Shown here: positions 29,966 to 37,497 of the stretch, piece by piece
Layout: every line of letters begins with the position of its first letter
How positions within the stretch are numbered: the first letter of the stretch is position 1
From: Fructobacillus cardui
GTDB lineage: Bacteria; Bacillota; Bacilli; Lactobacillales; Lactobacillaceae
DNA length: 64,000 bases
NCBI RefSeq assembly: GCF_023218935.1
Contig: NZ_JAJIAL010000001.1
Direction: 5' to 3' (one strand)
The notes under the pieces: model-generated
Seen by the model: the letters and a program-made list of their open reading frames with translations, nothing else
Told to the model about the DNA's origin: nothing
Databases searched by the model: none
Position numbers and translations under genes: made by a program

Positions 29966-30976
29966 ATGAATAATTTGAAAAAGTGGGGACGATTAGGCGC
30001 ACTAACCTTAACCATGTTACTAGGCGTGCAGATGACAAGCAATTGTGCGGATGCCTATGTTTTCGACGCCGCTAAGTTTCAAAAAGGAAAGGTTCCCGAT
30101 ACAAGACAAGCGCCCTTTTCTTCAATTGTATTTATTGTTGATGGTGAAACAGGTGATTCCGCCAGTGGCGTGCTTATTGCCCCCGATACGGTTTTAACTG
30201 CCGCCCATGTCGTTTTACGTGAAAGTGATGATAATGCTGATTGGCCGCGACAGTTAATTAATCCGAGTTCACTGTCTATTCGGCCAGCCTATGGTGGTGA
30301 GTCCGGTGCTACAGCAGAACGATACCCATTTGGTTGGTATTATCATGGTCAAACTGTTTCCATTCCGGGCGAATACTTTGAAGCAGCACTACGCCCCGGG
30401 GGCGATGCAGGCGATAATGACATTGCACTTATTCACTTAAACCAACCAGTACAAGGGGCTCCGACACTACCTTTAGCCGAATTTCGCCCTCAAGATGTAA
30501 ATCGTGAAATTGTCTCAGTCATTGGTTTCCCAGCGACACTTGGTCCTGGAAGGACTGCTGAACCAGAAAATCGAGAAAATCGAATGTACGTTGATTATGG
30601 CACCGTTGCGGCAATCACCGGTCGGCAATTATTAACCACTAACGTGAATTGGACAAACGGTAATAGTGGCGGCCCAATGCTTAATTCGTTCAACCAAGTC
30701 GTTGGCATTGTCAGTTCATCAAATGCTTACGGTAATTTTGCTACCCGAATTGACTCTGGCTTAAATTGTTGGATTCAAGAACGAATGCATGAACATAACC
30801 AAGATCTAGCACCTGAAAATTCACGCGGACGTTGGCGTCAATTGGGCAATCAGCGTGTTTATTTTGATCAAAATGGTGAAGCAGCCGCTATCGTTGGTCA
30901 AGAAAACAAGGACAACTTAGGCGTCTTAGACTTATCCCTTCCAGGTCGATCAAATCATTCGGACCTGCAAGGTTGA
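29966..30976 (+). CDS. Secreted V8-like serine protease (S1B)
   Basis: 336 residues. Signal peptide (MNNLKKWGRLGALTLTMLLG ... CADA-YV). Catalytic triad: His in VLTAAHVVL near residue 82, Asp in GDNDIALIHL, Ser in WTNGNSGGPMLNS. Fits the glutamyl endopeptidase-like S1B group. No cell-wall anchor; C-terminal tail ends RSNHSDLQG. The second of two tandem ATGs is preferred because GGAG lies only 2 nt before the first (29963). Confidence 0.85.
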   Translation: MNNLKKWGRLGALTLTMLLGVQMTSNCADAYVFDAAKFQKGKVPDTRQAPFSSIVFIVDGETGDSASGVLIAPDTVLTAAHVVLRESDDNADWPRQLINPSSLSIRPAYGGESGATAERYPFGWYYHGQTVSIPGEYFEAALRPGGDAGDNDIALIHLNQPVQGAPTLPLAEFRPQDVNREIVSVIGFPATLGPGRTAEPENRENRMYVDYGTVAAITGRQLLTTNVNWTNGNSGGPMLNSFNQVVGIVSSSNAYGNFATRIDSGLNCWIQERMHEHNQDLAPENSRGRWRQLGNQRVYFDQNGEAAAIVGQENKDNLGVLDLSLPGRSNHSDLQG

Positions 30977-31020
30977 AATTCAGCAGAAACACCGGACATT
31001 CATTTTCTGAATGTTAAATC

Positions 31021-31055
31021 AAAAAGCTGATCAGATATTTTCTGACCAGCTTTTT
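31021..31055 (+). terminator. Terminator of the protease gene
   Basis: AAAAAGCTGATCAGA ... TCTGACCAGCTTTTT (one mismatch) with short loop and T-run. Confidence 0.8.
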
Positions 31056-31264
31056 AAATCTTGAACAATAATCCTGTCCAATTTAGTGCAAAGCTACCAA
31101 CAACAAGACGTGTCAATTATTTTTTTAAAATCGACAGATAAATGTTAAAAGTAACTTTTGTTACTGGAAATATTTTACATTCAATCAAAAAACAAATACA
31201 ATGATTGTAGACAATTCGTTCATAATAACAGGTCATCAATCAAAGCTACGAAAGGAAAAAACTA

Positions 31265-31510
31265 ATGGTTCAATACAATTTCATTCTTGCCTCAGCCCGT
31301 GTAGAGACTGATGTTCAATTACCAATCACGCCCCAACGAGGTGACATCATTTCACTTTCAACTGGCGTCAATACCCCTCATTACCTTGTTCAGCGCGTAG
31401 AACTTTTTGCGAACTCAAGCATTGTCAACTTGCACGTTCAGCGCTTTCCTGACCAATTGTCAGCAAAACTTGCGATTGATGGTTTCCGTAACACCAGGAA
31501 CTTCCTTTAA
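31265..31510 (+). CDS. Small hypothetical protein (81 aa)
   Basis: Starts MVQYNFILASARVETDVQLP; beta-rich, with GDIISLSTGVNTPHYLVQRV suggesting a small barrel. ATG 31265 with CGAAAGGAAAAA. Single-gene unit between two terminators. No family recognised. Confidence 0.6.
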   Translation: MVQYNFILASARVETDVQLPITPQRGDIISLSTGVNTPHYLVQRVELFANSSIVNLHVQRFPDQLSAKLAIDGFRNTRNFL

Positions 31511-31534
31511 AAAAGCACAGCCCCACATAAAAAT

Positions 31535-31603
31535 TCTCTTACTAGCCAACTAATCGGTCGCCCACCGTGGTCCTCGGTCGAAGCTAGTCAGAGGATTTTT
31601 TTA
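31535..31603 (+). terminator. Long structured terminator or small RNA
   Basis: Long stem TCTCTTACTAGC (31535-31546) / GCTAGTCAGAGGA (31583-31595) enclosing about 36 nt with GGTCG repeats, followed by TTTTTTT. Larger than a plain terminator; could be the 3' end of a structured RNA. Confidence 0.5.
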
Positions 31604-31847
31604 TTTCACCTCACTAAGTTAAGTTCAAAGCAAATTTTTTCATACTAGTACCAATATTTCTCCCAAGACAGCTAAACTTTTAACGAAATTTCTATACTAA
31701 GTAACGCTTTATGCAGCAGCCAGGTAATCCCTAAATATACCAAATTCTCTTGGCAACCAAGCACTGTCCTATCAGATTGGTAAGTTGTTGGTCTTAATTA
31801 TTCAAAGCAGCTTAATTATTGAAATTTTTGAAAATATTTGCAACCTA
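31604..31847. other. Gene-free stretch between the small gene and trmB
   Basis: AT-rich; nothing recognised apart from the flanking terminators. Confidence 0.5.
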
Positions 31848-31875
31848 CAAAAAAAAAGACCTTACGGCCGTTTTT
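31848..31875 (-). terminator. Terminator of trmB operon
   Basis: Minus strand: AAAAACGGCC-GTAA-GGTCTTTTTTTTT, with one bulged C in an A-T rich stem. Confidence 0.65.
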
Positions 31876-31883
31876 ACTACTTT

Positions 31884-32543
31884 TTAAAAGTGAGCCTTCA
31901 CCTTATAGATTGGTTGACCCAAGGCCATGAACTTCTGTTCATACTCCGTTTCAACGTTGCCTTCAACCTTGTCAACATCAGCATGCAAGTCCAAGGTATA
32001 GTCTTCTGGCGTCCAGCGCATCCCAAAGTCCATGAAGGAAACCAAAGAATACTCGAAGAGGTGGCGATTATCCGTCTTAAATTCAACTTCCCCACCCTCT
32101 GGCAAAACTGCTCGGTAAGAAGACAAGAAGGTCTTATAAGTCAAACGACGGCTTTCGTGTCGTGACTTTGGCCATGGATCAGAGAAGTTCAGGTAAATCT
32201 TTTGGATTTCACCCTTCTCAAAATAAGTTTCCACTCCTGAACCATTACCGTAAAGGTAACGCAGGTTTGGCAAAATACCAACAGCTTCAAAAGACTTGCG
32301 GGCAGCAATCGCCACAGCCGTTTCTTGAATTTCCATCCCAATATAGTTGATATGCGGGTTCTTCTTGGCCATTTCCATAATGAATTGACCCTTTCCGGAA
32401 CCGATTTCAACGTGAATTGGTTGGTCTTGGTCAAAAATTTCTTGCCAGTGACCGCGTAACTTTTGTGCGTGTTCCTGGTCAATGACCAAATCAGTGTGAG
32501 CTTCAAGCCAAGGTTTGGCCCATGGTTTTGAACGTAAATGCAT
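31884..32543 (-). CDS. trmB: tRNA (guanine-N7)-methyltransferase TrmB
   Basis: 219 residues. Makes m7G46 in tRNA variable loops using SAM. SAM site IHVEIGSGKGQFIMEMAKKN near residue 45; conserved IYLNFSDPWPKSRHESRRLT near residue 120; EFKTDNRHLFEYSL; C-terminal TEYEQKFMALGQPIYK. Full length for the family. Third gene of an ecsA-ecsB-trmB run. Confidence 0.95.
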   Translation of the reverse strand: MHLRSKPWAKPWLEAHTDLVIDQEHAQKLRGHWQEIFDQDQPIHVEIGSGKGQFIMEMAKKNPHINYIGMEIQETAVAIAARKSFEAVGILPNLRYLYGNGSGVETYFEKGEIQKIYLNFSDPWPKSRHESRRLTYKTFLSSYRAVLPEGGEVEFKTDNRHLFEYSLVSFMDFGMRWTPEDYTLDLHADVDKVEGNVETEYEQKFMALGQPIYKVKAHF

Positions 32544-32555
32544 AAGTATTTCCTT

Positions 32556-33842
32556 TTAATTCTTTTTGTGTAAAGTTTTTGGAAGCCAAAGCCCATAAAG
32601 AACTAAGGCTAAGAGCAGACCGCCTGCCAAAACAGCTAAAGCAGCCCCAGGACCCGCTATCAGCAACATCATCAAGAAGGTCAAGCCAGTCACGGTACTA
32701 GTGATTTCGGCCAGGACAACCAAGAAGGTTTTTTCTTGCTGATTTTTATCCGCGAAGGCTAACCGTGACCACAGCACCACCCGCGTCTTTTCAAAGACCG
32801 GCAGCAGCTGGAAGTTAATCAAGTAGATCAACACTGCCATCCCAACCGCCTGCAGGTAATAACCATCCTTGGGCAAGACCACTAGTAAAATCAGCCCAAC
32901 CACAACCAGGCGAAGAACTAAGACGAGCTCGTCCCCACCGCGCAGGAGCTTAATCCAGAACAACCGGCGCATCGGCTCCTTTTGAAAGGAGAACCGGCCA
33001 AGCAAATTGTCCAGGTAGGCACGTCGTTTGACCGCCGCACCCTGATTGGGTACCTGAGCAAAGAGACCGTAAAACTGCCAGACCGCCTGACTGTGCCGCT
33101 GACTCGTTGTCAAAGCGACATGCCAATCAATCGCCCGCTGCGCCTTTTGGTGTTGCACGAACCAAGCCACCGCAACCGCTACTAAAATCACCGTCAGTCC
33201 CGACAAGATCCAAAGTCGCCATGGATCAGGTAGCAAAACGATTGCCAAGGCCAAAACAAATGGCATGGCAAGGCGAATTAACCAGCTTGCTCTCGTTTGG
33301 TCAAATCCAGTCCAGGTGTTCCCCCGCTCATGGCGGTCAAGGGCCTGAACGAGCATAAAGGCCTTACTAGCGACTAAGGTGAGCAAGGACAGTGACCAAT
33401 CAAGCGGATGACCAAGGCCAATGAGGTTCATCACTGGCCAGGCCAAACCCAAAAAAGCAACCTGCCAACCGGTAGCCAAGATAAAGGACCTGCACCAGGC
33501 TTGGTTCAAATAGGTTTTCGTCAAAAAGTCGTCACTAGCTGCTAGAAAGACTCGGTCCGCCGGTTTAAAGTAAGACACAAAAGACCCAAATTGCTGCCCC
33601 AGAACCAGCCAAGCAATCAAGCCCAGCTGCCAATAGGATGGTAAAAAAGCAATTGGCGTTTCCAGGGACTTCTTGGCTAATGATTGAAAGGCCAGAATGG
33701 CAGCACCAACTACAATAAGGAGAAAGACGACAAAATGATCATTAAATAACAGGCGAAGGTAATGCCGATTTTGCCGGTTAATAGCCACTGACCGGTCCTT
33801 GTAAAGCCGGTTCAAGTTCAGTTTTTCAGTTTCAGCCGTCAT
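32556..33842 (-). CDS. ecsB: ABC transporter permease EcsB
   Basis: 428 residues, about ten membrane helices in two clusters. EcsB is the membrane part of EcsAB, needed for normal intramembrane proteolysis and exoprotein secretion in Bacillus. N-terminal cytoplasmic segment RLYKDRSVAINRQNRHYLRL is typical. ATG overlaps the ecsA stop by 4 nt. Confidence 0.88.
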   Translation of the reverse strand: MTAETEKLNLNRLYKDRSVAINRQNRHYLRLLFNDHFVVFLLIVVGAAILAFQSLAKKSLETPIAFLPSYWQLGLIAWLVLGQQFGSFVSYFKPADRVFLAASDDFLTKTYLNQAWCRSFILATGWQVAFLGLAWPVMNLIGLGHPLDWSLSLLTLVASKAFMLVQALDRHERGNTWTGFDQTRASWLIRLAMPFVLALAIVLLPDPWRLWILSGLTVILVAVAVAWFVQHQKAQRAIDWHVALTTSQRHSQAVWQFYGLFAQVPNQGAAVKRRAYLDNLLGRFSFQKEPMRRLFWIKLLRGGDELVLVLRLVVVGLILLVVLPKDGYYLQAVGMAVLIYLINFQLLPVFEKTRVVLWSRLAFADKNQQEKTFLVVLAEITSTVTGLTFLMMLLIAGPGAALAVLAGGLLLALVLYGLWLPKTLHKKN

Positions 33843-34549
33843 GAAAAGAGTTCATCCATTTCAACAAGAGTTAGTTGGTGCTTGGCTGCCATTTCTTCGG
33901 GACTGGCCTGCTCGCGGACCTCACCCTGGTCCAGCCAGACAAATTGATTAACAAAGACTGCCGCCGAGGACAGCAAATGTGTCGTCAAAAGGATTGCGCC
34001 ACCCGCCTTGGTTCGGTCTTCCATTAGTTGGACCAAAGCCTTTTGGGCCAAAACATCCAAACCGAGGAACGGCTCATCGATGACCATTAATGGCGCTTCG
34101 AGACTGAAAGCCGCCACTAACATCACCTTTTGCTGCATGCCCTTTGAAAAGTGCTTAGGCAACCAGTGCAACTTATCATCCAAACGGAATGTTGCCAACA
34201 AGGTCATCGCCTGATGCCAATGTGCCTGGTCGTCCAGACCATGACTGGCCAACATTAGATGAATATGTTCCGCTAGGGTCAACTCGTCATAAAGGATTGG
34301 CTGTTCTGGAATATAGGCCAACTGCTCCTTAAAGGCGGTTGGATTCTGGACGAGGTCCACCTCGTTCAAAACAACCTTCCCTGCTCGAATTGGGCGTTCC
34401 CCAATAATATGTTTGAAGGTGGTCGACTTTCCGGCTCCATTTAAGCCGATTAACGCGACAATTTGCCCATCAGGTACCGTGATGGAAACGTCTTTTAAGA
34501 CATCCTGGCCAGCATAGCCACCATATAATTTTGTAATTGATAGTCCCAT
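33839..34549 (-). CDS. ecsA: ABC transporter ATPase EcsA
   Basis: 236 residues. Walker A LIGLNGAGKSTTFKHIIGER, Q-loop AYIPEQPILYDELT, signature HFSKGMQQKVMLVAAFSLEA (SKGMQQK variant), Walker B LMVIDEPFLGLD, H-loop LLTTHLLSSA. Start chosen at the second ATG (34549): the promoter -10 (34557-34562) ends 1 nt before the first ATG, and the predicted transcription start falls on the second, so the mRNA is probably leaderless; the first ATG at 34555 cannot be transcribed from it. Confidence 0.9.
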   Translation of the reverse strand: MGLSITKLYGGYAGQDVLKDVSITVPDGQIVALIGLNGAGKSTTFKHIIGERPIRAGKVVLNEVDLVQNPTAFKEQLAYIPEQPILYDELTLAEHIHLMLASHGLDDQAHWHQAMTLLATFRLDDKLHWLPKHFSKGMQQKVMLVAAFSLEAPLMVIDEPFLGLDVLAQKALVQLMEDRTKAGGAILLTTHLLSSAAVFVNQFVWLDQGEVREQASPEEMAAKHQLTLVEMDELFS

Positions 34550-34556
34550 AGCCATT

Positions 34557-34565
34557 ATTATACCA
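34557..34565 (-). promoter_or_regulatory. Extended -10 promoter of ecsAB, leaderless start
   Basis: Minus strand TGGTATAAT is a consensus extended -10. Seven nt downstream lies the ATG of MGLSITKLYG. No Shine-Dalgarno can fit. Confidence 0.65.
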
Positions 34566-34601
34566 GGTTCTAGTCTGAGAACGGTTGTTTTGCCTGAATT
34601 T

Positions 34602-34610
34602 TGCTATAAT
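34602..34610 (+). promoter_or_regulatory. Promoter of the HIT-family gene
   Basis: TGCTATAAT, a consensus extended -10, divergent from the ecsA promoter. The TTGTTT at 34586 is only 14 nt upstream of TATAAT, so the extended -10 probably suffices. Confidence 0.65.
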
Positions 34611-34645
34611 AGAGAATGAAGCAATACAGGAAAAAGGAGGCCATT

Positions 34646-35074
34646 ATGGCAGATATCTTTGACAAAATCATCGCAGGAGAAATTCCTTCTTATAAGGTCT
34701 ATGAAGACGACGACTTACTCGCCTTTTTGGATATTTCCCAGGTTACCCCTGGTCACACGCTCTTAATTCCCAAAAAGCACGTCGATGACATCTTCGCCTA
34801 CAATGATGACATTGCTCAACAGGTTTTGTTAAAGTTGCCGGTCTTGGCTCGCGCCATCAAGACTGCCGACAAAACCATTACCGGTATCAATATCTCATCC
34901 AACAATGGTCCCTCAGCTGGTCAAACCGTCATTCATTCTCACTGGCACCTGATTCCTCGTCGCGATGGTGACGGTCTCAATGATGCCCTAGCACCAACGA
35001 TTGACAATTCTGACCAGTACGACGAAAGCCGCTACGAGGAACTCGCTCAAAATATTAAGAAAGAATTGGAGTAA
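34646..35074 (+). CDS. hit: HIT-family nucleotide-binding protein (Hit/HinT)
   Basis: 142 residues from ATG 34646 (AAAAAGGAGG upstream; the frame start at 34616 would precede the ribosome site). N-terminus MADIFDKIIAGEIPSYKVYE, strand GHTLLIPKKHVDDIF, catalytic HIT motif QTVIHSHWHLIPRR (HxHxH). Hydrolyses adenosine phosphoramidates or similar. Conserved next to ecsAB in Firmicutes. Confidence 0.93.
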   Translation: MADIFDKIIAGEIPSYKVYEDDDLLAFLDISQVTPGHTLLIPKKHVDDIFAYNDDIAQQVLLKLPVLARAIKTADKTITGINISSNNGPSAGQTVIHSHWHLIPRRDGDGLNDALAPTIDNSDQYDESRYEELAQNIKKELE

Positions 35075-35077
35075 GCC

Positions 35078-35317
35078 ATGGCATTTGCACGAGTAAAAGC
35101 AACCATCACGGAATTCAAGACGATTTTGCGCCTCAGTCAGCGGGCAAAAAAGCAAGTCACCGTCTTAACGCAAGCGCTCGAGGCAAACCAAGCTGATTTG
35201 GCAGAATTACAGCGGTCAGCCAAGCGCACCCAATATGAAAACCAAGTTCACCTCGATCGAATCAAGGAAGTTCAAGAAAAAATGAAGGCAACGCAGTCGA
35301 ACGATTCAAAACTGTGA
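35078..35317 (+). CDS. Conserved small coiled-coil protein between hit and prsA
   Basis: 79 residues: MAFARVKATITEFKTILRLS then continuous charged heptads. A short helical protein in this place is common in lactic acid bacteria; function unknown. Starts 3 nt after the hit stop, no Shine-Dalgarno other than in the end of hit (TTGGAG). Confidence 0.7.
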   Translation: MAFARVKATITEFKTILRLSQRAKKQVTVLTQALEANQADLAELQRSAKRTQYENQVHLDRIKEVQEKMKATQSNDSKL

Positions 35318-35366
35318 TAGAATAGTCTTTGTATCAATTATTTCAACTCGGAAGGAAACTAATTTT

Positions 35367-36266
35367 ATGCACCGCAAAGTTATCTGGGGATTCATCGTCA
35401 TCGTCTTTGTTGCTGGCGTTGCCTACCTCGGTTTGTCCACTTCAAAGACACTGGCCACGACCGATGCCGGTAAAATCACCCAAGAAGAATACTACGACAA
35501 GGTGAAGTCCTCGTCTGCTGGTAAGCAAGTCTTCGCCCAAATGGTGATTGATAAGGTCTTGGAAAAGCACTACGGTTCACAGGTTTCAAAATCAGACGTA
35601 ACCAACGCCTACACAACGGCCAAGGCTCAATATGGCGATTCATTTGCTACTATGTTGACTCAGTCAGGGTTGACGGACACTCAGTACAAAGAATCACTGC
35701 GCGAAAAGCTTGTGATGAATGCAGCAGTTAAGGCTAACTACAAGATTTCAAAGGATAAGTTGAACGACGCCTATAACAACTACGTCCCTGAGACGACGAT
35801 TTCTTTGATTACGGCCAAGGACCAAGATACCGCTCAACAGGCCATCGATGCCTTGAACAACGGTACTTCATGGGATGACGTTTACAAGCAGTATTCATCA
35901 AAGAATACACAAGTTAACAAGTCCGGTCAGTTGCCTGCCTTCGATTCAACAAATACCACTGTTGATTCTGAGATCCGTAAGGCCGCCTTTAACCAGGATG
36001 CAGGTTCTTACTCATCATCACCTGTTAAGCCTTCATCCGGTTCAAACTACTATGTTGTCCGCACTGACAAGATGGCAAGTAAGCCAGCCAAAAGCAAGGT
36101 TGAGCAGAAGTTGAAGGATAAGTTAACTAACGACTTCTTGAGCGATTCAAACAACGCAACTGAGATTCAAAAGATTGTGGGTAAGATTCTCCGTAAGGAT
36201 GATGTTAGCATCAAAGATTCTGATTTGAAGAACTCTTTGTCAGGTTACTTAACCGCTGGCGTTTAA
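35367..36266 (+). CDS. prsA: Foldase PrsA, parvulin-type, with membrane anchor
   Basis: 299 residues. Helps secreted proteins fold outside the membrane. N-terminal hydrophobic segment (VIWGFIVIVFVAGVAYLGLS), SurA-like helical part, parvulin-like domain from about residue 135 (ETTISLITAKDQDTAQQAID, GSNYYVVRT), helical C-terminus. No cysteine is present at the end of the signal, so the usual lipobox is missing and anchoring must be by the helix. ATG 35367 with GGAAGGAAAC. Confidence 0.85.
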   Translation: MHRKVIWGFIVIVFVAGVAYLGLSTSKTLATTDAGKITQEEYYDKVKSSSAGKQVFAQMVIDKVLEKHYGSQVSKSDVTNAYTTAKAQYGDSFATMLTQSGLTDTQYKESLREKLVMNAAVKANYKISKDKLNDAYNNYVPETTISLITAKDQDTAQQAIDALNNGTSWDDVYKQYSSKNTQVNKSGQLPAFDSTNTTVDSEIRKAAFNQDAGSYSSSPVKPSSGSNYYVVRTDKMASKPAKSKVEQKLKDKLTNDFLSDSNNATEIQKIVGKILRKDDVSIKDSDLKNSLSGYLTAGV

Positions 36267-36290
36267 TCAAACAGTAACAATTAAAAAAAG

Positions 36291-36322
36291 AAAAGAGGAT
36301 TCCAGTTGGAATCCTCTTTTTT
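36291..36322 (+). terminator. Terminator of prsA
   Basis: AAAAGAGGATTCC-AGTT-GGAATCCTCTTTT, perfect 13-bp stem then TT. Confidence 0.88.
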
Positions 36323-36456
36323 GGTGCATTGGAATTGTGGATGGGCTTTGGGTTAGCCCAAGTATTCGCAGTCCCGAATCAAGCCCTTTTATCGAGACTT
36401 GGTTTAGCCCCCATTTTGTTGCGTTTTACTTAAGGCCGCGCGCCACCTTTTTAGGC

Positions 36457-37497
36457 TTAAAACAGTGCCGTTGGGTCGATTGGCGAACCTGCTTCCGGGT
36501 TTTCCGGCGGCAATGGTGGCAGGTCATCGTCCGTTGGACCGGCTGCCCTTTGAACACTCTCCGGACGGTAAAAGGCCCGATTATCCATGGCGAAAATTCG
36601 CTTTGAGAACTCGCCAGGTTCGGTTTGTTCCATGGCGCCCGTCATCATTTGAATTGAGGCGTCCATCTCATCCAGCTGATGAAGAATTTCGGCTTCCATC
36701 ATCTGAGGGCGAACGGGTGACCCGTACTCCAGAAGCCCGTGATGAGCCAGCACAACGTGCCGTAAAATCAGAAGATCTTCCTGGTTCAAATCCATTTTGA
36801 GCTCATTAGCTGCCAACACTAGCTGCTCGTCAATCAAAGTGATATGACCAATCAACTTACCGGCTCGGGTATATTCCGTTGAGGCTGGACCCGAAAGCTC
36901 AATCACCTTACCCAAGTCGTGAAGGACTGCTCCAGCTAGCAACAAGTCCTTGTTCAACTGAGGATATAGGTCACTAACAGCATTTGCCAAACGAGCAATT
37001 GACAAGCTATGGAAAGCCAACCCACGGGCAAAAGCATGGTGGTTCGTCTTGGCCGCCGGAAATTCCATGAAGTCATCGTGGAACTTCTTAAACAACTGGC
37101 GAACCAAGCGGTTCCATGTTGGTTGGGTAATCTTAAAGATTGTATCCGTTAATTCCGCTTCCAAATCAGCCTTCTTAACGGGGGCACTTTTGATAAAATC
37201 TGCCGCTAAACTAGGCTCACCGTCTTCAGTCAAGCGGAGCTGACTGATTTGAATTTGTGGGTTGCCCTTAAAGGCTGACCTGGTACCGGTAACCTTAACG
37301 ACTCGACCAGCCTGGAACTGGTCAATCCCCTCTTTCGTCACATCCCAAAGGTTTCCAGGAATATCACCCGACCTATCCGAAAAGGTCAAAGCCAGATAAT
37401 CCTTGCCGGTCTTGGTTTGGCGAACGTCGGCCTTCTTCAACAAGGCAAAGGCGTCCACCGCATCATTTTCATGGTACTGCAGTAATAACTTAGCCAT
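36457..37497 (-). CDS. yhaM: 3'-5' exoribonuclease YhaM
   Basis: 346 residues. OB-fold N-terminus (KTGKDYLALTFSDRSGDIPG), HD domain with HHAFARGLAFHSLSIARLAN, LLLAGAVLHDLGKVIELSGP (HD pair) and HVVLAHHGLLEYGSPVRPQM. C-terminus is Pro-rich (DDDLPPLPPENPEAG). Degrades short RNA 3' ends. 8-nt overlap with the yhaN-like gene; yhaO-yhaN-yhaM is a conserved Firmicute cluster. Confidence 0.92.
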   Translation of the reverse strand: MAKLLLQYHENDAVDAFALLKKADVRQTKTGKDYLALTFSDRSGDIPGNLWDVTKEGIDQFQAGRVVKVTGTRSAFKGNPQIQISQLRLTEDGEPSLAADFIKSAPVKKADLEAELTDTIFKITQPTWNRLVRQLFKKFHDDFMEFPAAKTNHHAFARGLAFHSLSIARLANAVSDLYPQLNKDLLLAGAVLHDLGKVIELSGPASTEYTRAGKLIGHITLIDEQLVLAANELKMDLNQEDLLILRHVVLAHHGLLEYGSPVRPQMMEAEILHQLDEMDASIQMMTGAMEQTEPGEFSKRIFAMDNRAFYRPESVQRAAGPTDDDLPPLPPENPEAGSPIDPTALF

